DNA from: Verrucomicrobiota bacterium
GTDB lineage: Bacteria; Chlamydiota; Chlamydiia; Chlamydiales; FEN-1388
Reading direction: 5' to 3'
Assembly: GCA_018239705.1 (NCBI GenBank)
Contig: JAFEGS010000069.1
Span: 1-6,004 of the forward strand
Length of the DNA stretch: 6,004 nucleotides
In this document: piece after piece, positions 1 through 5,286 of the stretch
Layout of the letters: every line of letters begins with the position of its first letter
Numbering within the stretch: the first letter of the stretch is position 1
Position numbers and translations under genes: made by a program
Notes under the pieces: model-generated
The model's input: the letters and a program-made list of their open reading frames with translations, nothing else
What the model was told of the DNA's origin: nothing
Database searches by the model: none

Positions 1-1
1 C

Positions 2-775
2 CATTCAAAAGAATGCGATGGACTCTTTGTCACAAAAAGTACATGGGGTGATCGCATGCATACTGTATGCCATCCCGGGCAGCTTGAAAAAGAGATCATT
101 TCCTCATTGCAATTCATGCAACAAATAGTTACGATGGTAGGGTTAGATTGCCATTTTGTTTTGACCTATAGTAAGACAAAAGGTACTGAGCCTATTGTAG
201 CTGCTTTTTCTCAATTAGGTATCTCCTTTGAAAAGAAAAAGTGTTCAGATATTCGATCTGGACCTAGAATCGAGCTCTATACCAGAGATCTCAGGGCGAG
301 AAAATGGCCTCTTGCAGCAGCTTGGATCGATAATAAGGGCCAAAAAGGAGCTTCCCTCCTTTGCCAGTCAATGATTCTTTCCTGTGAGAGGGTACTTGCA
401 CTGCTACTCGAACGGTTAGGGAATAACTTGCCTTTTTGGCTTACTCCTGAGCAGGTGCGGATTTTTGTGGTAGATCCACAATGTAGCCTGTGGGCTGCTG
501 AAATAAAAGATCGGCTCACCCGGGCAGGCATTCGTGCAAAGGTCGATACGCAAATGGCAAGTCTATCGACAAAGATATATGAAGCCTCACAGCAAAATAT
601 CCCGGTGGGTATTGTGCTGGGGGAACGAGAGCTGAAAAAACAGATTTTAAATGTGCGGCTGCTACAAGGGTGGCAGCAGTCGGCTGAAATGGACTGTGAT
701 GTAGTTGTAGAAGAACTTATCAGGTGCAATCAGTCGTATAAATTAAATTTTGATATAGGGTACAAAAAACATTGA
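2..775 (+). CDS. Threonyl-tRNA synthetase-like protein, C-terminal part (5' end off window), active site degenerate
   Basis: The first ATG is at 56, but the frame is open to base 2. The codons before the ATG align with ThrRS just after motif 2 (CDGLFVTKSTWGDRMHTVC against E. coli LHGLMRVRGFTQDDAHIFC), so that ATG is internal and the gene starts upstream. Counting from it, residues 67-92 match the GPKIE/QLDF region, 99-113 match motif 3 (ending SCERV), 125-134 match FPTWLAPVQV (PFWLTPEQV), and 132-225 form the anticodon-binding domain (IPVGIVLGERE). ThrRS charges tRNA-Thr using a zinc-held threonine. From recalled E. coli residues, the zinc ligand H385 is kept and H511 is Cys here. D383, Y462, T482 and Q484 are replaced by R, S, A and W. 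The motif 3 Arg is kept. The frame is intact for about 258 codons, so this is not an obvious pseudogene. It overlaps infC by 4 nt, echoing the thrS-infC order of other bacteria. I infer a diverged paralogue, perhaps inactive in aminoacylation. Family assignment is firm; function is not. Confidence 0.8.
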   Translation, partial: HSKECDGLFVTKSTWGDRMHTVCHPGQLEKEIISSLQFMQQIVTMVGLDCHFVLTYSKTKGTEPIVAAFSQLGISFEKKKCSDIRSGPRIELYTRDLRARKWPLAAAWIDNKGQKGASLLCQSMILSCERVLALLLERLGNNLPFWLTPEQVRIFVVDPQCSLWAAEIKDRLTRAGIRAKVDTQMASLSTKIYEASQQNIPVGIVLGERELKKQILNVRLLQGWQQSAEMDCDVVVEELIRCNQSYKLNFDIGYKKH

Positions 776-1287
776 GAGTCAATCACGATATTCGTGCTCC
801 TAAGCTCAGAGTAATCTCTGCAACGGGAGAGCAATTAGGCGTTCTTTCATTTCATGAAGCTTTAAGTCTTGCTCAGCAGCAGGGCCTCGACTTAGTCGAA
901 GTTGTAGCAAAGGAGGTTCCTCCGGTATGCAAGATCATCGATTATGGCAAGTTTCGTTATGATCAGACAAAGCGCGAAAAAGAGAGTAAAAAATCGCAGC
1001 ATCAGGTGAAGGTAAAAGAGCTCAAGGTAAGTCCAAACATATCAGAGCACGACCTTGATGTGAAGCTGCGCCATGCACGAGAGTTCCTCGAGGCTGGCAA
1101 TAAGGTAAAAATTAGCTGCCTCTTTAGAGGTAGAGAGATGATGCATCCTGAGTTTGGAGAGCGTTTGTTTGACAAGATCAAGCAGGTGCTGGAAGATCTC
1201 GCGATCATTGAGGTACCGGCAAAGATGTTCGGCAGGATGCTGAGCATGATACTTGCTCCCGGTGCCAAGAAAAAGGGTAAAGTTTAA
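772..1287 (+). CDS. infC: Translation initiation factor IF-3
   Basis: IF3 binds the 30S subunit, keeps it apart from 50S and checks start-codon pairing. The 171-aa product is of normal length (E. coli about 180). The N domain (residues 4-70) opens NHDIRAPKLRVI and contains the IF3 signature around CKIIDYGKFRYDQTKREKE (53-71). A basic linker follows (70-85), then the C domain (86-165) with KVKISCLFRGREMMHPEFG. The C-terminal tail is KKKGKV. The start is TTG at 772, sharing TTGA with the stop of the upstream gene; AGGG at 757-760 is a weak Shine-Dalgarno site 11 nt away, so initiation is probably coupled to upstream translation. No ATG or GTG lies closer in frame, and the next stop upstream is TGA 751-753. 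E. coli infC uses AUU for autocontrol. UUG is less extreme, and an ATT at 771-773 is out of frame. Confidence 0.97.
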   Translation: MRVNHDIRAPKLRVISATGEQLGVLSFHEALSLAQQQGLDLVEVVAKEVPPVCKIIDYGKFRYDQTKREKESKKSQHQVKVKELKVSPNISEHDLDVKLRHAREFLEAGNKVKISCLFRGREMMHPEFGERLFDKIKQVLEDLAIIEVPAKMFGRMLSMILAPGAKKKGKV

Positions 1288-1303
1288 AAGAGTAAAACTT
1301 AAG

Positions 1304-1335
1304 TCTTGCTTGAATTAAGCAAGAAATGCTATGCT
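1304..1335 (+). promoter_or_regulatory. Candidate promoter for rpmI-rplT, with an 8-bp dyad
   Basis: TTGCTT (1306-1311) and TATGCT (1330-1335) are 18 bp apart, and the -10 is preceded by TG one base away (TGCTATGCT), an extended -10. Transcription would start near 1342. The -35 lies in an 8-bp inverted repeat, TCTTGCTT/AAGCAAGA (1304-1311 and 1317-1324, loop GAATT). The dyad has no U-tract after it, so it is not a standard terminator; it could be an operator or chance. This is a sequence match only, with 4/6 matches to the -10 consensus, in a phylum where sigma-66 promoters are often loose. Confidence 0.4.
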
Positions 1336-1348
1336 ACTGCGTACAAAA

Positions 1349-1357
1349 AAATGTTAG
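1349..1357 (+). repeat. Left copy of 9-bp direct repeat AAATGTTAG (probable target-site duplication)
   Basis: AAATGTTAG occurs here and again at 1473-1481. This copy ends exactly at the base before the left terminal inverted repeat (1358). Exact abutment on both sides is the layout left by transposon insertion with a 9-bp staggered cut. Confidence 0.7.
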
Positions 1358-1472
1358 CGGCAATTCCCGCTGAGAAAAAAGGAGCCCCAGGATGGGGCGG
1401 CAGTGAGTAGCCCAGGGTGAGGAAACCCCGGAGGGGTAACGAAACCCTGGGTATAAAGATCGGGAATTGCTG
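1358..1472 (+). mobile_element. 115-bp MITE-like insertion with terminal inverted repeats, forming a structured leader RNA
   Basis: The ends CGGCAATTCCCG (1358-1369) and CGGGAATTGCTG (1461-1472) are inverted repeats matching at 11 of 12 positions; the one difference is a G-U pair in RNA. A 9-bp direct repeat abuts both ends. By hand count the interior plus ends are 67/115 GC, richer than the flanks. Inside are a hairpin GCCCC/GGGGC (1384-1388 and 1394-1398) and a long stem CCCAGGGT/ACCCTGGG (1411-1418 and 1444-1451), which carries a purine-rich 6x6 internal loop and a capping hairpin ACCCC-GGA-GGGGT (1425-1437). No transposase fits, so it would be a non-autonomous element moved by an unknown 9-bp-duplicating transposase. 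The position just before rpmI also fits an L20 autoregulatory leader, as in E. coli. The two readings are not exclusive. The structure is directly visible; mobility is inferred and no second copy is in the window. Confidence 0.6.
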
Positions 1473-1481
1473 AAATGTTAG
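1473..1481 (+). repeat. Right copy of 9-bp direct repeat AAATGTTAG, merging into the rpmI Shine-Dalgarno site
   Basis: This copy begins at the base after the right inverted repeat. Its last two bases, AG, are the first two of the rpmI Shine-Dalgarno AGGAG (1480-1484). If the element inserted here, the duplication kept the ribosome-binding site intact; removing the element plus one repeat leaves a short leader from the candidate promoter. Confidence 0.7.
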
Positions 1482-1491
1482 GAGTCATGTC

Positions 1492-1686
1492 GTGCCTAAA
1501 ATGAAAACAGTCAAAGCGTTGAAGGCGAAGTTTACTGTAACTGCTTCAGGGAAGCTAAAGCGTAATCGTCCCGGGAAACGGCATTTATTAACAAATAAAT
1601 CTTCGAAAAGAAAACACCACCTTACTACCCCCGCGTTCGTAGACGCCTCACAGGCAGCGATGTATAAGCGATTGATGGGTGTGTAA
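1492..1686 (+). CDS. rpmI: Large ribosomal subunit protein bL35
   Basis: This 64-aa basic protein is a normal-length bL35, part of the 50S subunit. It opens with the family hallmark MPKMKT, followed by TASGKLKRNRPGKRHLLTNKSSKRK (about residues 17-41, the SGK-KR-R-KRH-L--KS-KRK pattern). It ends MYKRLMGV, close to the chlamydial ending I recall. The start is GTG at 1492, with AGGAG at 1480-1484 and 7 nt spacing. The ATG at 1501 (residue 4) would cut off the conserved MPK. It lies 204 nt after infC, a wide gap for this operon because of the inserted structured element, and 25 nt before rplT. Confidence 0.96.
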   Translation: MPKMKTVKALKAKFTVTASGKLKRNRPGKRHLLTNKSSKRKHHLTTPAFVDASQAAMYKRLMGV

Positions 1687-1711
1687 GGGACCATAAGTTG
1701 GAGAATTAGCG

Positions 1712-2074
1712 ATGGTAAGAGCGACAAGTTCTGTTGCAAGGCATCGCCGCAGAAAAAGACTATTCAAGCTTGCGAAAGGTTTTTGGGGAGACCGCAAAAA
1801 CCACTTACGCTTGACAAGCGATGCGGTAATCAATGCTTTAGCATCTAACTACACCCACCGAAAAGAAAAGAAAAGAGATTTTCGCGGTTTGTGGATTACA
1901 CGCTTGGGTATTGCGGCAAAAATACACGGAATTTCATACAGCAAACTGATTTTCGGTTTAAAGAAAGCAGGTTGCCAAATGAATCGTAAAGTGCTCTCAG
2001 AAATGGCAATTCGCGATCCTAATGGGTTCGCAGCAGTTGTCACTGAAGCAAAAAAGGCTTTAATTGCTGCATAA
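1712..2074 (+). CDS. rplT: Large ribosomal subunit protein bL20
   Basis: bL20 is needed early in 50S assembly and binds 23S rRNA; in several bacteria it also represses its own operon through an mRNA mimic of that site. The 120-aa product is full length. The basic N-terminal extension (MVRATSSVARHRRRKRLFKLAKGF...) is followed by GDRKNHLRL and the globular C half, with FRGLWITRLGIAAKIHGISYSKLI (about 57-81), the residues used for rRNA and operator binding. It ends with LSEMAIRDP and an Ala/Lys-rich tail. The start ATG has GGAGA at 1700-1704, 7 nt away. The terminator directly after it marks the end of the ribosomal transcript. Confidence 0.97.
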   Translation: MVRATSSVARHRRRKRLFKLAKGFWGDRKNHLRLTSDAVINALASNYTHRKEKKRDFRGLWITRLGIAAKIHGISYSKLIFGLKKAGCQMNRKVLSEMAIRDPNGFAAVVTEAKKALIAA

Positions 2075-2082
2075 AGCAGCTC

Positions 2083-2117
2083 GCCCAAGCAAGCTTTGCT
2101 TGGGCTTCCTTTTCTCT
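2083..2117 (+). terminator. Intrinsic terminator after rplT
   Basis: GCCCAAGCAA (2083-2092) pairs perfectly with TTGCTTGGGC (2096-2105) over 10 bp with a 3-nt loop, and a T-rich run TTCCTTTTCTCT follows. It starts 9 nt after the rplT stop and ends 18 nt before the pheS start. pheS must therefore rely on read-through or on a promoter not recognised here. Confidence 0.85.
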
Positions 2118-2134
2118 ACAGTCGTAGGTATATC

Positions 2135-3163
2135 GTGAAGGAAGGTATCTGTTCCATCCAAAGTCAGTTTGACGTCGATCTCAAAGAGTGCCAGTCAGCA
2201 AAATCGGTAGAGGCACTGAAAGTCCACTATCTGGGACGCAAAGGGCTTGTTCAGGATCAACTAAAAAATTTGCGCCATGTGCCCGATGCTGAAAAACCGG
2301 CTGCCGGTAAGATGGTCAATGACCTCAAAGAGTATATTGAAGGTCGTCTCGATTCAGCTCTACAGGAGTGCATACTTCGCGAAGAAAACAGTCGCCTCGC
2401 ACAAGAATCGATCGATATTACACTTCCCGGAAGAAAAAACCCCATTGGCTCTAAGCACCCAATTACCGATATTTTAGATGAGATGGTAGACATCTTTGTC
2501 CAGATGGGATTTTCTGTTCAGTCGGCCCCAGAGGTTGAGACTGAGTACTACAATTTCGATGTCTTAAACATGGGTGAAGATCACCCGGCAAGAGACATGC
2601 AAGACACCTTTTATGTCGCCCCAGGAGTGGTTTTACGCACACATGCGTCAAACGTCCAGGGCCGTATCATGGAGACCACCAATCCTCCCATTCGCGTTAT
2701 TTGCCCAGGGCGCTGCTTTCGCAATGAGAGCATCAGCTCTCGATCGCACGTTTTTTTTCATCAGATTGATGGGCTCTATGTCGATGTGGATGTTTCTCTC
2801 CAGGATTTGATCGCGACACTCACACAGTTTATACGTGCTTTTTTCAAAAAAGAAGTTGATGTTAAGATTAGGCCAAGCTACTTTCCCTTCGTGGAGCCGG
2901 GCATTGAGGTCGATATTTCCTGCCACCTCTGTGATGGCAAGGGATGCAGGCTGTGCAAGCATTCCGGCTGGCTTGAGATTTTGGGCGCCGGCATGGTGCA
3001 CCCACAGGTGCTGCGCAATGTTGGCCTCGATCCGGAAAAATATAGCGGCTATGCGTGGGGTCTTGGGATTGAGCGCATGATCTGCCTTCGTCATGGAATT
3101 GCAGATATCCGCCTTTTTGCCGAGAATGACATGCGTTTCTTGCGTCAATTTCCAGCCCCATAG
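2135..3163 (+). CDS. pheS: Phenylalanyl-tRNA synthetase alpha subunit
   Basis: PheS forms the catalytic part of the alpha2beta2 PheRS that charges tRNA-Phe. I choose GTG 2135 (AGG at 2126-2128, 6 nt away), giving 342 aa. The longer frame back to TTG 2096 would start inside the terminator stem and add residues unlike the family. Features are: N-terminal coiled coil (about 1-90, with HYLGRKGLV and EKPAAGKMVN); ITLPGR (95-100); motif 1 HPITDILDEMVDIF (108-121); YYNFDVLNMGEDHPARDMQDTF (138-159); motif 2 IRVICPGRCFRNE (186-198); FFHQIDGL (207-214); RPSYFPFVEPGIEVD (246-260); and motif 3 YSGYAWGLGIERM (303-315). Cysteines C263, C266, C271 and C274 form a CxxC-CxxC knuckle that E. coli PheS lacks but many other bacterial PheS have; it may bind zinc. 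pheT is not adjacent, as in Chlamydia. Confidence 0.96.
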   Translation: MKEGICSIQSQFDVDLKECQSAKSVEALKVHYLGRKGLVQDQLKNLRHVPDAEKPAAGKMVNDLKEYIEGRLDSALQECILREENSRLAQESIDITLPGRKNPIGSKHPITDILDEMVDIFVQMGFSVQSAPEVETEYYNFDVLNMGEDHPARDMQDTFYVAPGVVLRTHASNVQGRIMETTNPPIRVICPGRCFRNESISSRSHVFFHQIDGLYVDVDVSLQDLIATLTQFIRAFFKKEVDVKIRPSYFPFVEPGIEVDISCHLCDGKGCRLCKHSGWLEILGAGMVHPQVLRNVGLDPEKYSGYAWGLGIERMICLRHGIADIRLFAENDMRFLRQFPAP

Positions 3164-3171
3164 AATATATT

Positions 3172-4050
3172 ATGCGTTATGAATGGACAATACCTGCTGG
3201 AGACCAAGGCAAAACCCTACTAGAGTTTTTGCATAGCTCTTTTCAGGAGAAGAACTACTCCCTTAAAAAAGTAAAGGGGTTCATCGATGCTGGCTACTGC
3301 TTTGTCAATGGCCGTCCTGAGCGGTTTTATCGAAGTAGGCCGCCTGTTCGAGCAAAGATCACACTCTCCCTTCCAGCTATGCCTGCAAAGAAAAATCTTG
3401 ATATTCTCCTCGAAGATGATGTGCTCATCGCCTTCAATAAGCCGGCCGGTATTTCGGTCGACGAAAGGCTCTTAGCAGATGTAGCAAAAATGGGAAAGAC
3501 TATCTACCTCGTCCATCGACTCGATAAGCAGACAACGGGGATTCTTCTCTGTGCAAAAACGGAAATGTACCAAAAGGCATTGATGAACCAGTTTCGTGAA
3601 AGAACTGTGCACAAGCGCTACCTCGCTATCGTCGACAACCAGCTGGAGCAAGACGATGGGGTGATTGAGAACTATCTTGGCCCAATCGGGCGCTTTGGGG
3701 GCAGTGTAAAGTGGGGCGTTGTTGAACAGGGCGGTCTATTTGCGCGGACCGACTGGAGCTGTAAAAAGCGGGTAAAATCGGCCTCTCTTGTAGAGCTGCG
3801 ACCACAAACAGGGCGCACACATCAGCTAAGAGTCCACATGGCATCGATTAACCATCCTATCATCGGCGATTTCTACTACGCACAGCGCTTTAATTACTCC
3901 TACGACGCATCTCGTCAGCTGCTACATGCCGGCTTCATCTCCTTTTGCCATCCGGAGACACAAAGAAAAATACAACTCAAGGCCCCACTTCCCGAAGATA
4001 TGAGTATTGCAGTGCGCTCCATTTTTGGAGAAGATGCATGCGGTTTTTAA
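3172..4050 (+). CDS. RluA-family RNA pseudouridine synthase with S4 domain
   Basis: This family turns specific uridines in rRNA or tRNA into pseudouridine. The 292-aa product has an N-terminal S4-like RNA-binding domain (about 10-66) and a catalytic domain with the RluA motifs: LEDDVLIAFNKPAGISV (80-96), VHRLDKQTTGILLCAKT (114-130) with the probable catalytic Asp 118, VHKRYLAIVD (146-155), and LVELRPQTGRTHQLRVHM (206-223) followed by HPIIGDFYY. All key motifs are intact. The start is 8 nt after pheS with no clear Shine-Dalgarno, which suggests coupling to pheS translation. Its last 13 nt overlap the next gene. The exact target (RluA-, RluC- or RluD-type site) cannot be told from sequence, so no symbol is given. 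Confidence 0.93.
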   Translation: MRYEWTIPAGDQGKTLLEFLHSSFQEKNYSLKKVKGFIDAGYCFVNGRPERFYRSRPPVRAKITLSLPAMPAKKNLDILLEDDVLIAFNKPAGISVDERLLADVAKMGKTIYLVHRLDKQTTGILLCAKTEMYQKALMNQFRERTVHKRYLAIVDNQLEQDDGVIENYLGPIGRFGGSVKWGVVEQGGLFARTDWSCKKRVKSASLVELRPQTGRTHQLRVHMASINHPIIGDFYYAQRFNYSYDASRQLLHAGFISFCHPETQRKIQLKAPLPEDMSIAVRSIFGEDACGF

Positions 4051-5087
4051 TCGTAAAAATGTCAGCATTTGGGGATGTTGTGCAGGCCTATCCGGTCCTC
4101 CACTATCTGAAAAGCCGATTTCCGGAAGCCAAAATTGACTGGGTCATTGAAAAAAGACTTGCCTCTTTAGTGCGTGCACATCCTCTTGTAGATACAGTTT
4201 TAGAAGTTGATGCAAAAGCCTGGAAAAAGAGATGGTGGTCTCCCTCCACGTTTCGTGCGATGTTCCAGTTTGGTAAAAGGCTGACAGATCAAAAATACGA
4301 TGTCGTTTTCGACCTGCAAAGCAACTCAAAATCGGCCATAGTCACTTTTCTATCCCGTGCAAAGGCAAAGGTAGGCTTTGGCTGGAAAACGGCCTCAGAG
4401 CGTATTAACTGCTGTATTACCAAATTTCGAGCTAATCCGCCCAAAGGCCAAAATATCAGGCGAGACTATCTCTTTATTGTTCAGCAATTTTTTAAAGATT
4501 CCACGGTAGTGCCCATAGAGGCAGTGTCACTGAGGCTCACACAAGCAGAAGAGAAGTCCTTGCAGGAATGGAAAGCAAAAATCCCGGCAGACGCCTGGAT
4601 GATCTGCCCTGGCTCCTATTGGGAAAACAAGAAAATAAGTAAAGAGACCTTAGAGGCCTTTTTACGCGCATCTGTTGATCGCTATCACCCATTTTTCGTG
4701 TTTCTCGCCGGCTCTGAAGCAGAAAAGAGCGAGGTGGAGCTACTGGCCTCTCAGTTTGAGCAGTCGCTGATCCTTGATCGGCCGGAACTGCCCCTTCTAC
4801 AGCACCTTATGAAAGAGATGAAGCTCGTCATTGCGATGGATTCATTTCCTCTTCATCTGGCCGGCACCTGCGCGGTACCTACATTTAGCATTTTTGGCCC
4901 TACAGTAGGGTTTAAGTTTCGCCCATTGGGCAAGAGAAACTTCACTGTCCAAGGAAGCTGCCCTTATGGGGAACAGTTTGAAAAGCGCTGTTCAAAAATG
5001 AAGACCTGCAAGACAGGTGCTTGCATGCGCCAGCTCGACCCTGAGCCGCTCTTTACGAAGTTTTCCCACTGGTGGGGAAATCTATAG
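4038..5087 (+). CDS. waaC: WaaC-like glycosyltransferase family 9 (LPS heptosyltransferase I-like)
   Basis: GT9 enzymes add ADP-heptose to the LPS inner core at the cytoplasmic face. ATG 4038 gives 349 aa (E. coli WaaC is 319), with GGAG at 4027-4030, 7 nt away. The frame extends upstream to ATG 3945, but those residues lie inside the preceding gene and look unlike the family. N domain: MRFLIVKMSAFGDVVQAYPV, with D13 matching the WaaC catalytic Asp; IDWVIEK (33-39); KYDVVFDLQSNSKSA (86-100); KVGFG (111-115). C domain: ICPGSYWENKKIS (189-201); FLAGSEAE (222-229); VIAMDSFPLHLAG (264-276), the donor-binding DxGxxH with Gly replaced by Phe; and FSIFGPT (283-289). The tail has CPY...C...C...CM, common in GT9 proteins. 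Chlamydiaceae LPS is known to lack heptose, so the real sugar could differ; the symbol reflects best resemblance only. Confidence 0.82.
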   Translation: MRFLIVKMSAFGDVVQAYPVLHYLKSRFPEAKIDWVIEKRLASLVRAHPLVDTVLEVDAKAWKKRWWSPSTFRAMFQFGKRLTDQKYDVVFDLQSNSKSAIVTFLSRAKAKVGFGWKTASERINCCITKFRANPPKGQNIRRDYLFIVQQFFKDSTVVPIEAVSLRLTQAEEKSLQEWKAKIPADAWMICPGSYWENKKISKETLEAFLRASVDRYHPFFVFLAGSEAEKSEVELLASQFEQSLILDRPELPLLQHLMKEMKLVIAMDSFPLHLAGTCAVPTFSIFGPTVGFKFRPLGKRNFTVQGSCPYGEQFEKRCSKMKTCKTGACMRQLDPEPLFTKFSHWWGNL

Positions 5088-5096
5088 CTTTTCTAC

Positions 5097-5125
5097 TTGC
5101 CGAAAAATGGCCAATCATTGATACT
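5097..5125 (+). promoter_or_regulatory. Promoter of the SRP RNA gene
   Basis: TTGCCG (5097-5102) and GATACT (5120-5125) are separated by 17 bp, each matching 4/6 of the consensus hexamers. The predicted start near 5132 coincides with the 5' end of the SRP RNA helix at 5134, and this independent agreement is the main support. Confidence 0.6.
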
Positions 5126-5131
5126 TAAGTC

Positions 5132-5240
5132 TCGCCGGGGACCTTGTGAAATGGCAGGAGTTCGAACCAGGTCAGGATCGGAAGATAGCAGCCTTAAGGA
5201 TTACGCTGTCATGTCATGAGTCTTCTCCGGCCTTTTTTTT
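5132..5240 (+). ncRNA. ffs: Signal recognition particle RNA (4.5S-like, small type)
   Basis: SRP RNA binds Ffh and guides ribosomes making membrane proteins to FtsY. The conserved helix 8 is clear: CCAGGTCAGG (5167-5176), stem ATC/GAT around a GGAA tetraloop (5180-5183), then AGCAGCC (5187-5193), the core seen in E. coli 4.5S RNA. The rest folds as one long rod: GCCGGGGA/TTCCGGC-type closing helix (5134-5141 with 5224-5231, one G-U), CTTGTGA/TCATGAG (5143-5149 with 5214-5220), and ATGGCAG/CTGTCAT (5151-5157 with 5206-5212). No Alu domain is present, so it is the short bacterial form of about 100 nt. The closing helix plus eight T's (5233-5240) acts as its own terminator. Exact ends are estimated. 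Confidence 0.93.
5233..5240 (+). terminator. U-tract terminating the SRP RNA
   Basis: Eight T's directly follow the GC-rich 3' strand of the SRP RNA closing helix (CCGGCC, 5227-5232). The downstream lipoprotein gene is therefore reached only by read-through or by a promoter not recognised in the 46 nt between. Confidence 0.8.
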
Positions 5241-5286
5241 GTCCACAAGTTCCTTAGCGGTTTTTGCAAAACCTTCAGAGGTTCCT

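Noticed and set aside
56..58. ATG 56 as the true start of the first gene
   Set aside because: The frame is open upstream and those codons still align with ThrRS, so the gene begins outside the window.
1304..1324. 8-bp hairpin after infC as an intrinsic terminator
   Set aside because: No T-run follows it (the next bases are AATGCTATGCT) and the stem is AT-rich; it overlaps a better promoter reading.
2096..2134. Longer PheS starting at TTG 2096
   Set aside because: The start lies in the terminator stem and lacks a ribosome-binding site; the added residues have no counterpart in PheS.
2648..3161. Long open frames on the minus strand across pheS
   Set aside because: They are antisense shadows of a well-conserved gene, with no family-like motifs or ribosome-binding sites.
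3945..4037. Longer glycosyltransferase starting at ATG 3945
   Set aside because: It would overlap the conserved end of the pseudouridine synthase by over 100 nt, and GT9 homology begins exactly at MRFLIVK (4038), which has its own Shine-Dalgarno site.
5160..5167. GTTCGAAC, resembling the T-loop of a tRNA
   Set aside because: No acceptor or anticodon stem can be built around it; it lies within the SRP RNA rod just before helix 8.
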